Assembly (NCBI GenBank): GCA_002474415.1
Contig: DLQV01000251.1
Location: 3,224 to 19,700, forward strand
Length of the DNA stretch: 16,477 bases
Direction of reading: 5' to 3'
Source of the DNA: Lachnospiraceae bacterium UBA7598
GTDB lineage: Bacteria > Bacillota > Clostridia > Lachnospirales > Lachnospiraceae
The notes below the pieces were generated by a model. The model had not been told where the DNA came from. It ran no database searches and worked only from the letters and a program-made list of their open reading frames with translations. How positions within the stretch are numbered: position 1 is the stretch's first letter; the number at the start of each line of letters is the position of its first letter. Shown here in pieces: positions 6,920-13,478 of this stretch. The translations under genes and the position numbers were made by a program.

Positions 6920-7434
6920 GAAAAGTAATCCTCCAATTCTTTTTCCAACAATTTTCTGGCTTTGTACAGTCTGCTTTTTACGGTGCCCTGCGGGATTGCC
7001 AGAAGTTTTGCGATCTCTGCAATGCTCTGGTCTTCCATATAGTACAACAACAGGGGAATGCGGTAAGTGTCGGCCAACCGGTCAACTGCCTGCCACAACT
7101 GCTGCGCTTCTTCTTTGCGGACCTGTGATTCTGCCATGTCTTCCTGTGCACTTTTCACATTGTCCACGGCGCTTTCCTCTGCGGTCTGCGGCGCAATCCT
7201 GTTTCTCCACGCCAGTTTCCGCACGCGGTTTTTCCACAGGCGGATGGCGATGGACAACAGGTAACTTTTCGGGTTATCCTCATACCGGATGGATGCGATC
7301 TTTTTGGTTGCTTCCAGAAAGGTATCCTGATACAGATCGTCCGCAGCCTCTTTTTGTTTTGTCAGGTGCATGCAAAAGGAATAAATTTCTGTTCCGTAGC
7401 GCACAATGCACTGTTCCAGTTCCTGAATTGTCAT
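6916..7434 (-). CDS. ECF-type RNA polymerase sigma factor
   Basis: A 172-residue extracytoplasmic-function sigma factor with only regions 2 and 4. Region 2 spans about 8-80 (AADDLYQDTFLEATKKI, then NPKSYLLSIAIRLWKNRVRK, the -10 recognition and melting segment); an acidic linker follows (about 84-106); region 4 spans about 112-168, with the helix-turn-helix SIAEIAKLLAIPQGTVKSRL (138-157) for -35 recognition. The length is normal for the class. It is followed without a gap by the membrane anti-sigma gene, and is divergent from a Crp-like regulator. A TGAACC box 80 bp upstream suggests autoregulation, as is common for ECF factors. The ribosome binding site is modest (GGGAAG, 8 nt from the ATG). 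Confidence 0.92.
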   Translation of the reverse strand: MTIQELEQCIVRYGTEIYSFCMHLTKQKEAADDLYQDTFLEATKKIASIRYEDNPKSYLLSIAIRLWKNRVRKLAWRNRIAPQTAEESAVDNVKSAQEDMAESQVRKEEAQQLWQAVDRLADTYRIPLLLYYMEDQSIAEIAKLLAIPQGTVKSRLYKARKLLEKELEDYFS

Positions 7435-7493
7435 ATTGGTTACTTCCCGTGTACACGAATTTTAAAAAGCAGTTTTCTTTGCCTTTCACTTAT

Positions 7494-7521
7494 ATATTGT
7501 CATAACTATTTGAGTGGTTCA
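7494..7521 (-). promoter_or_regulatory. Candidate ECF-type promoter of the sigma/anti-sigma operon
   Basis: On the minus strand, TGAACC (complement of 7516-7521), 16 bp spacer, CAATAT (complement of 7494-7499). TGAACC resembles the TGAAC-type -35 box of Firmicute ECF factors, but the -10 lacks the usual CGT. No good sigma-A promoter was found in the same stretch. Confidence 0.3.
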
Positions 7522-7528
7522 CTTTTTC

Positions 7529-7557
7529 TTGCCCTGTGACACAAATTTGCATATACT
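7529..7557 (+). promoter_or_regulatory. Sigma-A promoter of the Crp/Fnr-like regulator
   Basis: TTGCCC (7529-7534), 17 bp spacer, TATACT (7552-7557), about 30 bp before the start codon. The spacer contains TGTGACA, a half-site resembling a Crp box, without a matching second half. It is back-to-back with the candidate ECF promoter, the -35 boxes being 7 bp apart. Confidence 0.65.
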
Positions 7558-7587
7558 TATTTTATCAAATAACATCAGGAGAAACTC

Positions 7588-8247
7588 ATGATCTATTTAA
7601 AAAATCCCCTGTGCCTTGGCATGGAAGAATCAGAATATAAAGAAATGCTCTCTCTGGGCGGTATGCGCCAGAAACATTTTGAAAAAAATGAAGTGATCTT
7701 GTCTGCCGGATGCACCACGCACGAAATCGGGCTGGTACTTTCCGGAAGCGTTAATATTGAAAATCTTGATCTGTGGGGCAGCAAAAGCATTTTGAGTAAT
7801 GTCGGTGCCGGACAGGTTTTCGGGGAAACTTATGCATTTTCCCGCGAAACACTGATGGTCGATGCGGTTGCTGCCCAGCAGACCGATATTCTGTTCTGGG
7901 ATCTGGATATTCTCGTCCACACGCCGCATCCCGCAAGCACCTGGCAGCCAAAATTTATCCGGAATCTGCTGCAGATCTCCCTGCGCAAAAATCTCGCGCT
8001 CTCCCAGCGGATTTTCTGTACAACCCCGAAAACGATCCGCGGGCGGCTGCTTGTCTATCTGTCAAACCAGGCGGCAAAAGCCGGCAGCAATCATTTTAAG
8101 ATTCCGTTTGACCGGCAGGGGCTGGCGGACTATCTGAATGTCGACCGCAGTGCGCTTTCCAAAGAGCTTGGCAAAATGCGGGACGAGGGAATTCTGACCA
8201 CCCGGAAAAATGAGTTTATAATATTATCAGATACCCAAAATATTTAA
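7588..8247 (+). CDS. Crp/Fnr-superfamily transcriptional regulator
   Basis: A 219-residue protein with an N-terminal cyclic-nucleotide-binding-like beta-barrel (about 15-115), a dimerisation helix (about 120-145) and a C-terminal winged helix (about 150-215; FDRQGLADYLNVDRSALSKE at 174-193 is the helix-turn-helix). The barrel keeps GAGQVFGE (73-80), but the arginine-serine pair that follows in cAMP receptors is replaced (TLMVDAVAA), so cAMP binding is unlikely. It also lacks the N-terminal cysteine cluster of Fnr (only C9, C42 and C144 are present), so an oxygen-sensing iron-sulphur cluster is unlikely. The effector is therefore unknown. AGGAG lies 6 nt before the ATG. It is divergent from the ECF operon and may be linked to it in regulation. 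The DNA-binding domain is complete. Confidence 0.9.
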   Translation: MIYLKNPLCLGMEESEYKEMLSLGGMRQKHFEKNEVILSAGCTTHEIGLVLSGSVNIENLDLWGSKSILSNVGAGQVFGETYAFSRETLMVDAVAAQQTDILFWDLDILVHTPHPASTWQPKFIRNLLQISLRKNLALSQRIFCTTPKTIRGRLLVYLSNQAAKAGSNHFKIPFDRQGLADYLNVDRSALSKELGKMRDEGILTTRKNEFIILSDTQNI

Positions 8248-8249
8248 TT

Positions 8250-8292
8250 TTGTTCCAAACGGGATTTTATGGTATACTTTTTGCATACTATA
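8250..8292 (+). promoter_or_regulatory. Extended -10 promoter of the AraC regulator with overlapping inverted repeat
   Basis: TTGTTC (8250-8255), 17 bp spacer and TATACT (8273-8278), preceded by an extended -10 TG at 8270-8271. An imperfect inverted repeat, TATGGTAT (8268-8275) and ATACTATA (8285-8292), 7 of 8 bases matching, overlaps the -10 and the start of transcription, a position suited to repression. AGGAG follows 8 nt before the ATG at 8318. Confidence 0.6.
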
Positions 8293-8317
8293 ACAGAATA
8301 CCGCAGGAGTCTCAGAT

Positions 8318-9208
8318 ATGAAACACAACAATGATTTTTTTCAGCAACGTCAATATATGAAATCACCCGATTATGAAATTTATAATTATTCAGACAAGCC
8401 GGGGTTAAAGGTCCAGCCCCATGCTCATGACTTTTATGAAATTTATCTTCTTCTTTCCAATGCGATTGATATTGCGGGAAATAATCAATTGTATCATGCT
8501 AAAAACGGGGATATTTTTTTATTTTCCCCAAACGCACTGCATTATCCTACAAATTTTGATATTCCTGACGGATCCCAATACCACCGTATTGTTTTCTGGA
8601 TATCATATTCTTTCTGGGAACAATTTATATCAAAAGAGCCGGGTTTGAATTATATGTGGGATTGTGCAAAAGAACACGGTATTCTTCACATACGACCGGA
8701 TCTTAATTCCTCCAAGTTACTGTACTCTCTGTTCTTGCGATTAATAGATGAAAAAGAAAATACCGATTTATTAAACAAAACCATGATTTTTTCATTAATG
8801 GGTGAAATCTTTGTACACATAAACCGTATCATATTTCACTCAGATAATTTTCCAAACCGTACACCAATCACAGATCTGTTTAATAACATTCTTTATTATA
8901 TCCACTCGCATATAGCAGAGGATGTATCCCTTGAGACACTCTCCAGACATTTTTTTGTGACCAAGGGATATATTTCACGAATTTTTCATGAGTATATGGA
9001 TATCTCTGTGCATCAATATGTGCTCTCCCTGCGTCTGGAAAACGCCTGCAACAAGATGCACTCCGGAATCTCCATTCTTCAGGCTGCGGAAGAATCCGGA
9101 TTCCCGGACTATTCATGTTTTTACAGAGCCTTTAAAAAAACATTTTCTGTTTCTCCCAGGCAATATATGCAAAATTATATCTGCGGCCACCCCGGTGCAA
9201 AGTTATGA
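8318..9208 (+). CDS. AraC-family transcriptional regulator with cupin sensor domain
   Basis: A 296-residue regulator with the usual two-domain layout. The N-terminal cupin-like domain (about 15-165) has HAHDFYEIYLLL (35-46), the histidine-rich strand typical of sugar-responsive members. The C-terminal part (about 190-290) has two helix-turn-helix units, EDVSLETLSRHFFVTKGYIS and SILQAAEESGFPDYSCFYRA, ending with the hallmark FKKTFSVSPRQY. Members normally activate a nearby carbohydrate gene. The tail-to-tail neighbour is a GPH sugar symporter, so that is the likely target, with its sugar as the likely inducer (inference). The gene looks AT-richer than the Crp-like gene before it. Its last 6 bp overlap the end of the symporter gene and no terminator separates them. 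Confidence 0.92.
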   Translation: MKHNNDFFQQRQYMKSPDYEIYNYSDKPGLKVQPHAHDFYEIYLLLSNAIDIAGNNQLYHAKNGDIFLFSPNALHYPTNFDIPDGSQYHRIVFWISYSFWEQFISKEPGLNYMWDCAKEHGILHIRPDLNSSKLLYSLFLRLIDEKENTDLLNKTMIFSLMGEIFVHINRIIFHSDNFPNRTPITDLFNNILYYIHSHIAEDVSLETLSRHFFVTKGYISRIFHEYMDISVHQYVLSLRLENACNKMHSGISILQAAEESGFPDYSCFYRAFKKTFSVSPRQYMQNYICGHPGAKL

Positions 9209-10696
9209 CTGTGGCCAGACTTTTTCATAATCAATACCTGTAAGTTGTTTTACCACATACTTTGTAGCTTCCGTTGCATCTTCCTTTTTACCGCCTGCTT
9301 TTAAACGATTAATCTCATCTACAATGGTCTGGTGCGATTTCTTGTTTAATTTAAATGTCAGGGCGGTTAAAAGCGCAATAAGAACCAATGTTCCCGTTCC
9401 AAATAACAGAATCAGAGCAATCGCCTGCTGCACTGCATCTGTCTGTGAATGCGCCCCTTCGACAAAGCCGCTCATGTCAAGTATGAACCCGGTTGCCATA
9501 GTTGCAAGAGCCACAGTCGATTTTCTTCCAAATGTCATCACGGCTGCATAAATTCCTGCACGCTTTTTCCCACTTACCAGTTCATCCAGATCCGGAATAA
9601 AAGGAAATACATTCCATGGAGTAAACTCAAGAATAGCTCTTCCAATCTGATATACCAGTGAAATAAAAAACAAAACGATCACAATATGATGCTCCGGCTG
9701 AATTTTAAATACTGCGTAATAAAAACACAGCATACACAACATCAGACTGTATGCAAATACATATAAAAATTTGGGTCCGAATTTTACCATCAGCCCCCCT
9801 GCTACAAGTGTAACAACAAGTCCAACCACTGATAATGACAACATATTTGCAGCAACTGTAGCACTTACTCCCAGCGAAAATGTACAAAAATATGCAAATA
9901 CCGTATTAAATGTATCCTTCCCGGTAAATGAGAAAAGATAAATTGCTATATGTTTACGAAAACTTTTCAGATGAAATGTCGAAATATAATCATGTAAAAT
10001 TTCACGAACCGAAGTTTTCTCTTTTTGTATATTTGCAATTTCTTCAACCGGTTTTTCCCAGGTTGTTAAAGCTGTTATCAGCACACAGGCAGCAAAAATA
10101 ACCGCAAAAATTGTTCCGTTGATTAAAAAAGGAGCAGCTGTGTTCTGACCAAGAATCTTAAACAACTGGCCCGGAAGAAACGTTGCAAGAAATGTTGCTC
10201 CTGCAGAGACAAACATTCTGGCCGTTGACATTTTTGTACGCGCATTGTAATCGTCTGTCATCTCTGTAGGAAGTGTTTCATATGGGATCAATACTCCACT
10301 GAGAACTACTTCAAATGCCAGATAAGTTACCAGATAATATGCAAAATTCATTCCGCTGATCCACAGCACTGCATAAATCAGAAGCAATGGAGCTCCAATA
10401 TACAGGAAAAAATGTCTTCTGCCAAATCTCTTCCCTAGCTTTGTTTTATAAAAATTGTCTGTCAGACTGCCCATTATCAAAGTTGTAAATGCATCTACAA
10501 TACGGGCTGCACTGATAATCAGTGCTCCCTGAACAGCTGTAAGCCCACAGTATGTTGTATAGAAAAACAACATCCAGGCTCCGACAATAGTCATAGAACC
10601 ACCGCCAACGAAATCGGAAATTCCATATCCAATTGCTGTTCCAAGCGTAATTTTTCTTGGTGTATATACCCTTTGCCGCTTCTTATCTCCTGTCAT
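9203..10696 (-). CDS. GPH-family (MelB-like) sugar:cation symporter
   Basis: A 497-residue integral membrane protein of the glycoside-pentoside-hexuronide:cation symporter family, with about 12 hydrophobic helices. The family signature after helix 2 is clear: RIVDAFTTLIMGSLTDN (65-81), with the aspartate that in MelB takes part in cation binding, then GKRFGRRHFF (88-97). A central cytosolic loop lies near residues 215-240, and a hydrophilic C-terminal tail runs from about 450. It probably imports a glycoside or disaccharide with H+ or Na+; the sugar cannot be read from sequence. An AAGGG-type site lies 8 nt before the ATG. The neighbour AraC gene is convergent. It is not in an operon with the alpha-galactosidase genes 3 kb away, so a role in melibiose or raffinose uptake is only a possibility. 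Confidence 0.92.
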   Translation of the reverse strand: MTGDKKRQRVYTPRKITLGTAIGYGISDFVGGGSMTIVGAWMLFFYTTYCGLTAVQGALIISAARIVDAFTTLIMGSLTDNFYKTKLGKRFGRRHFFLYIGAPLLLIYAVLWISGMNFAYYLVTYLAFEVVLSGVLIPYETLPTEMTDDYNARTKMSTARMFVSAGATFLATFLPGQLFKILGQNTAAPFLINGTIFAVIFAACVLITALTTWEKPVEEIANIQKEKTSVREILHDYISTFHLKSFRKHIAIYLFSFTGKDTFNTVFAYFCTFSLGVSATVAANMLSLSVVGLVVTLVAGGLMVKFGPKFLYVFAYSLMLCMLCFYYAVFKIQPEHHIVIVLFFISLVYQIGRAILEFTPWNVFPFIPDLDELVSGKKRAGIYAAVMTFGRKSTVALATMATGFILDMSGFVEGAHSQTDAVQQAIALILLFGTGTLVLIALLTALTFKLNKKSHQTIVDEINRLKAGGKKEDATEATKYVVKQLTGIDYEKVWPQS

Positions 10697-10759
10697 ATTT
10701 TTGCCCTTTCCGTCTTATATTTCTTTTCACCCATTGTAAAACTATTCCAGCAATTGACC

Positions 10760-10787
10760 ATTGTATTTTTTATTTTATACATTGCAA
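10760..10787 (-). promoter_or_regulatory. Candidate promoter of the GPH symporter gene
   Basis: On the minus strand, TTGCAA (complement of 10782-10787), 16 bp spacer, TACAAT (complement of 10760-10765), about 60 bp before the start codon. The region is very AT-rich and offers other pairings, so this is tentative. A TCTAA-TATT-TTAGA inverted repeat at 10797-10810 lies just upstream of the -35 box, where an activator could bind. Confidence 0.4.
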
Positions 10788-10841
10788 AAACAACACTCTA
10801 ATATTTTAGACGAAACACATCTGACAGCTACAAATCACAAA

Positions 10842-10897
10842 ATCACAAAAAGGAACCCTATCCGGATATATCCCCGGACAGGGTTCCTTTTTGTGAT
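10842..10897 (-). terminator. Long, nearly symmetrical terminator hairpin of the chemotaxis receptor gene
   Basis: A perfect 18 bp arm (10842-10859 with 10880-10897) is extended, after one A/C mismatch, by TCCGG (10861-10865)/CCGGA (10874-10878), with an 8 nt loop. The arms contain A5 and T5, so the GC-rich stem followed by a U-tract works on either strand. It lies 29 bp after the receptor stop codon and keeps its transcript out of the symporter gene. Confidence 0.88.
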
Positions 10898-10925
10898 GTC
10901 TTATGTGTTATTTATTTCTGTTCTC

Positions 10926-12629
10926 CTACTCTGCCAGCTTAAACTTGCCAACCAGATTTTTCAGTCCTTCCGACTGTGCGGAAAGCTCCTGGCTTGTTGC
11001 AGAAGTCTCTTCCGCAGATGCGGAATTGCTCTGAATAACACCGGAAATCTGTTCGATTCCCTGCTCAATCTGTTTCAACATATCTGCCTGCTCGTTGGAA
11101 TTTGTGCTGGATGTCTTTGCCACATCCGCAAAACTGTTCATTGCTTCGAGAATGCTGTTCAGTGCAGTAACCGTTTTTTCTGTAATTTGATTTCCGCTCT
11201 CAATCTCCTGTAAAGATTTTTCAATCAGATCACGGGTATTAACAGCTGCTTTTGCGCTGTCTCCAGCCAGTTTTCCAATCTGATCTGCGACAACTGCAAA
11301 GCCTTTTCCGGCCTCTCCCGCACGGGCAGCTTCTATGGAGGCATTTAAAGAAAGCAGATTGGTCTGGCTTGCGATATCTTCGATGGAACCAATGATATTC
11401 TGAATTTCCATAGAAGTACTGCTGATCCGCTCCAATGCATCTGTCAATGCCTTTAAATCTTCTCTGCTCTTTCCTGCATTATCCACAGCTGTAAGTACAT
11501 TCTGATATGCATCTGCCGCTGTCTGTGCACTCGTCTCGGCAATGCCACTGACATTTTCTACCGTAGCAGTCAGCTCTTCCACTGCTCCTGCCTGATCGGT
11601 TGCTCCTTCTGCCAGAGACTGCGCACCACCTGCTAACTGATCCGATCCTGCTGCTACCTGCTCAGATGCTTCATTAATCTGTGTCAATGTATCACTCAGC
11701 TCATGTTTTAATTTACTGATGGATTGATACTGCTCCTGAAACTCTCCAATATAAATCTCCGAATTTTCACTGGAAACGCTGAAATTCCCTTCTGCCATCT
11801 CGCCCAACAGCTTACTGGTATCTGATACAATCTCCTGTAACATTGCGCATGCATGAGCAAAATTATCAGCCAGAACACCAAGTTCATCTTCTGATTGATA
11901 TTCAATATCCACATTCAGATCCCCTGCTTTCAATCTCTCAGTGGCCCCACCGATTTCCTGAATTGGTTCCAATATACTCTTAGTAATTGTTGCCCGAATC
12001 ACATTTGAAAACAGAACACTCACAACCGCAATCAGAATCATCAATATAATACTCACAATTCCGGTTACTCTCGCCATTGTATATTGCGATTTTGCCTCTG
12101 CAGATGCCATTTTTCCAATTTCAACCAAAACATTCTGTAATTTTACAGTTGCATCGTTATAATCAGAATTAAACAATGCAAGTGCTTCTTCATTTTTATT
12201 TTGGTTTGCAAGCTGCATTACTGTTTCCCGCTGTTTTTTCAACTCCGTGATTGCACTTTGCAGTTCCTGTACTTTCTTCTTGTCCTTGAAAGATTTACTA
12301 AGCTTTGCCACAGTTGTTGCCACTTCATCCCCATACTTATCAGCAGAATCCAGATAGCTTTTGGTCGCACTTTCATTATCCGTTGTCATTGACCACAAAA
12401 TATACTTTCCTACCAGCTGCACATCCTTACGGATCTCCAGCTGTCGTGTACTGTTTGCATATGACTCATTATAAAATTTATGCGTATCTACATTCATCAT
12501 AATAATAGCAACAAGAGCAACTGCCATAGCAACAACAAATGTTACAATTATCGTTATAAACGCATACTTTAGTTTTACCCCTACCTTCAGATTACGGTAA
12601 AACTCTTCCATTTTCTTTTGACCTTGCAT
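10926..12629 (-). CDS. Methyl-accepting chemotaxis protein
   Basis: A 567-residue transmembrane chemoreceptor. Residues about 23-44 form the first membrane helix, 45-187 a helical extracellular sensor of four-helix-bundle type, 188-209 the second membrane helix, about 210-262 a HAMP domain ([18 protein letters not shown]), and 310-560 a long coiled-coil signalling domain. The highly conserved hairpin tip is present ([20 protein letters not shown], 421-440, then [15 protein letters not shown]), which couples to CheA and CheW. Ala/Glu/Gln-rich stretches on both arms suit methylation. There is no C-terminal CheR-binding pentapeptide. The open frame continues upstream to 12806, but that part is not protein-like; ATG at 12629 has AAAGG 9 nt upstream, whereas the ATG at 12638 touches the same site. 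It stands alone, with its own promoter and terminator. The ligand is unknown. It implies a motile or CheA-bearing relative. Confidence 0.93.
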   Translation of the reverse strand: MQGQKKMEEFYRNLKVGVKLKYAFITIIVTFVVAMAVALVAIIMMNVDTHKFYNESYANSTRQLEIRKDVQLVGKYILWSMTTDNESATKSYLDSADKYGDEVATTVAKLSKSFKDKKKVQELQSAITELKKQRETVMQLANQNKNEEALALFNSDYNDATVKLQNVLVEIGKMASAEAKSQYTMARVTGIVSIILMILIAVVSVLFSNVIRATITKSILEPIQEIGGATERLKAGDLNVDIEYQSEDELGVLADNFAHACAMLQEIVSDTSKLLGEMAEGNFSVSSENSEIYIGEFQEQYQSISKLKHELSDTLTQINEASEQVAAGSDQLAGGAQSLAEGATDQAGAVEELTATVENVSGIAETSAQTAADAYQNVLTAVDNAGKSREDLKALTDALERISSTSMEIQNIIGSIEDIASQTNLLSLNASIEAARAGEAGKGFAVVADQIGKLAGDSAKAAVNTRDLIEKSLQEIESGNQITEKTVTALNSILEAMNSFADVAKTSSTNSNEQADMLKQIEQGIEQISGVIQSNSASAEETSATSQELSAQSEGLKNLVGKFKLAE

Positions 12630-12674
12630 TTTTCTCATCCTTTCATTTTTTTGGTACAAAGGTACTATAAATTT

Positions 12675-12703
12675 ATGATACGCCTTTTTTCTTCTCCCCG
12701 CAA
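12675..12703 (-). promoter_or_regulatory. Candidate promoter of the chemotaxis receptor gene
   Basis: On the minus strand, TTGCGG (complement of 12698-12703), 17 bp spacer, TATCAT (complement of 12675-12680), giving a leader of roughly 40 nt. The -35 box is weak (TTG only), which suggests need for an activator. No SigD-type (flagellar) promoter was recognised. A short GGTAC-AAA-GGTAC repeat lies in the leader at 12653-12665. Confidence 0.45.
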
Positions 12704-12744
12704 CACTTTTCTGACAAGATTTGACACTTTTCTTATAAGATTTG
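12703..12744. repeat. 21 bp tandem duplication between two divergent promoters
   Basis: Two 21 bp units (12703-12723 and 12724-12744) follow each other without a gap and differ at only two positions. Each has the form ACACTTTTCT-N4-AGATTTG. The second unit holds the perfect 10 bp palindrome TCTTATAAGA (12732-12741); the first has TCTGACAAGA in its place. A 21 bp period is two helical turns. The block ends on the -35 box of the chemoreceptor on one side and 3 bp before the -35 box of the peptidase on the other. Confidence 0.75.
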
Positions 12745-12747
12745 TCC

Positions 12748-12775
12748 TTGAATTCCAATAAAATGATGTTACAAT
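12748..12775 (+). promoter_or_regulatory. Candidate promoter of the YgjP-like metallopeptidase gene
   Basis: TTGAAT (12748-12753), 16 bp spacer, TACAAT (12770-12775), about 56 bp before the chosen start codon. The tandem 21 bp repeat ends 3 bp upstream of the -35 box. Confidence 0.5.
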
Positions 12776-12831
12776 TATGGCATAACATAAAACACCCGTT
12801 ATACATATATAATATTAGGAATGGAAACGAA

Positions 12832-13401
12832 ATGGAAAAACCACAGATTCGGGTGATCCGAAGTAAAAGAAAAAGCGTTGCACTGGAAATCCGTCCGGAT
12901 TTAACGGTTCTGGTAAGGGCTCCTTACTGGATGGCGGACTGGCAGATCCGTAAATTTGTCGAGGAGAAATCGGACTGGCTGTATGCCCATCTCCGGAAAA
13001 TGGAACAAAAACAAAAAGAGGAAGCAGCACACCCGAAAGCCGCACCCTTAAATCCCGGGGAATTGCAGGCACTTGCAGATGAAGCACTGCGTGTAATTCC
13101 GGAACGGGTACAGTTTTATGCACCAATTGTCGGTGTGACCTACGGCAGAATCACCATACGAAACCAGCATACCCGCTGGGGAAGCTGCAGTGCAAAAGGC
13201 AATCTTAACTTTAACTGTCTGCTTATGAAAGCGCCGCCGGAAGTGCTCGACTATGTTGTGGTCCATGAGCTGTGCCACAGGCTGGAGATGAACCACTCGC
13301 CGCGTTTCTGGGCGCAGGTGGAGCGGGTACTGCCAGATTATAAAACCGCTAAAAAATGGCTGTGTAACCACGGAAATGAACTCATGGATTTAAACCCATA
13401 A
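12832..13401 (+). CDS. YgjP-like (M48/WLM-type, DUF45) zinc metallopeptidase
   Basis: A 189-residue soluble protein of the YgjP/DUF45 group, related to SprT and WLM metallopeptidases. The zinc motif HELCH (about residues 145-149, in [19 protein letters not shown]) has the form HExxH, and the later histidine in NHSPRFW is the probable third ligand. The family block [14 protein letters not shown] just before it is well preserved, and the N-terminal part ([26 protein letters not shown]) matches the beta-rich start of the family. It has no signal peptide or membrane helix, so it acts in the cytosol; substrates of this family are largely unknown. The open frame extends back to a TTG at 12742, but that stretch contains the predicted promoter; the ATG at 12832, with an AGGA site 11 nt upstream, gives the expected N-terminus. 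Confidence 0.88.
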   Translation: MEKPQIRVIRSKRKSVALEIRPDLTVLVRAPYWMADWQIRKFVEEKSDWLYAHLRKMEQKQKEEAAHPKAAPLNPGELQALADEALRVIPERVQFYAPIVGVTYGRITIRNQHTRWGSCSAKGNLNFNCLLMKAPPEVLDYVVVHELCHRLEMNHSPRFWAQVERVLPDYKTAKKWLCNHGNELMDLNP

Positions 13402-13440
13402 GAAGGAGATACACGTGTTTCTGCATCTCCTTCCTGTTTT
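13402..13440 (+). terminator. Terminator after the metallopeptidase gene, between convergent genes
   Basis: A 9 bp stem, GAAGGAGAT (13402-13410) with ATCTCCTTC (13425-13433), loop 14 nt, followed by CTGTTTT. It starts at the stop codon. On the minus strand the T-run is weaker, but it may also stop the sucrose-phosphate phosphorylase transcript. Confidence 0.7.
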
Positions 13441-13478
13441 CATATTATTTGTTTTTCACATACAATATTATTTTGTTC

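Noticed and set aside
6918..7505. Plus-strand open frame of 195 codons
   Set aside because: Antisense to the ECF sigma gene, whose conserved regions 2 and 4 are unmistakable; the opposite frame is low-complexity Cys/Pro/Ser-rich.
7547..7573. Possible Fnr box (TTTG and CAAA arms) before the Crp-like gene
   Set aside because: Arms are too far apart and do not match the TTGAT-N4-ATCAA consensus.
12630..12806. N-terminal extension of the chemotaxis receptor
   Set aside because: The 59 extra residues come from intergenic DNA holding the 21 bp tandem repeat and promoters; a good ribosome binding site precedes the internal ATG at 12629.
12742..12831. N-terminal extension of the YgjP-like peptidase from a TTG codon
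   Set aside because: The stretch contains the predicted promoter and has no ribosome binding site before the TTG; family homology begins at the ATG at 12832.
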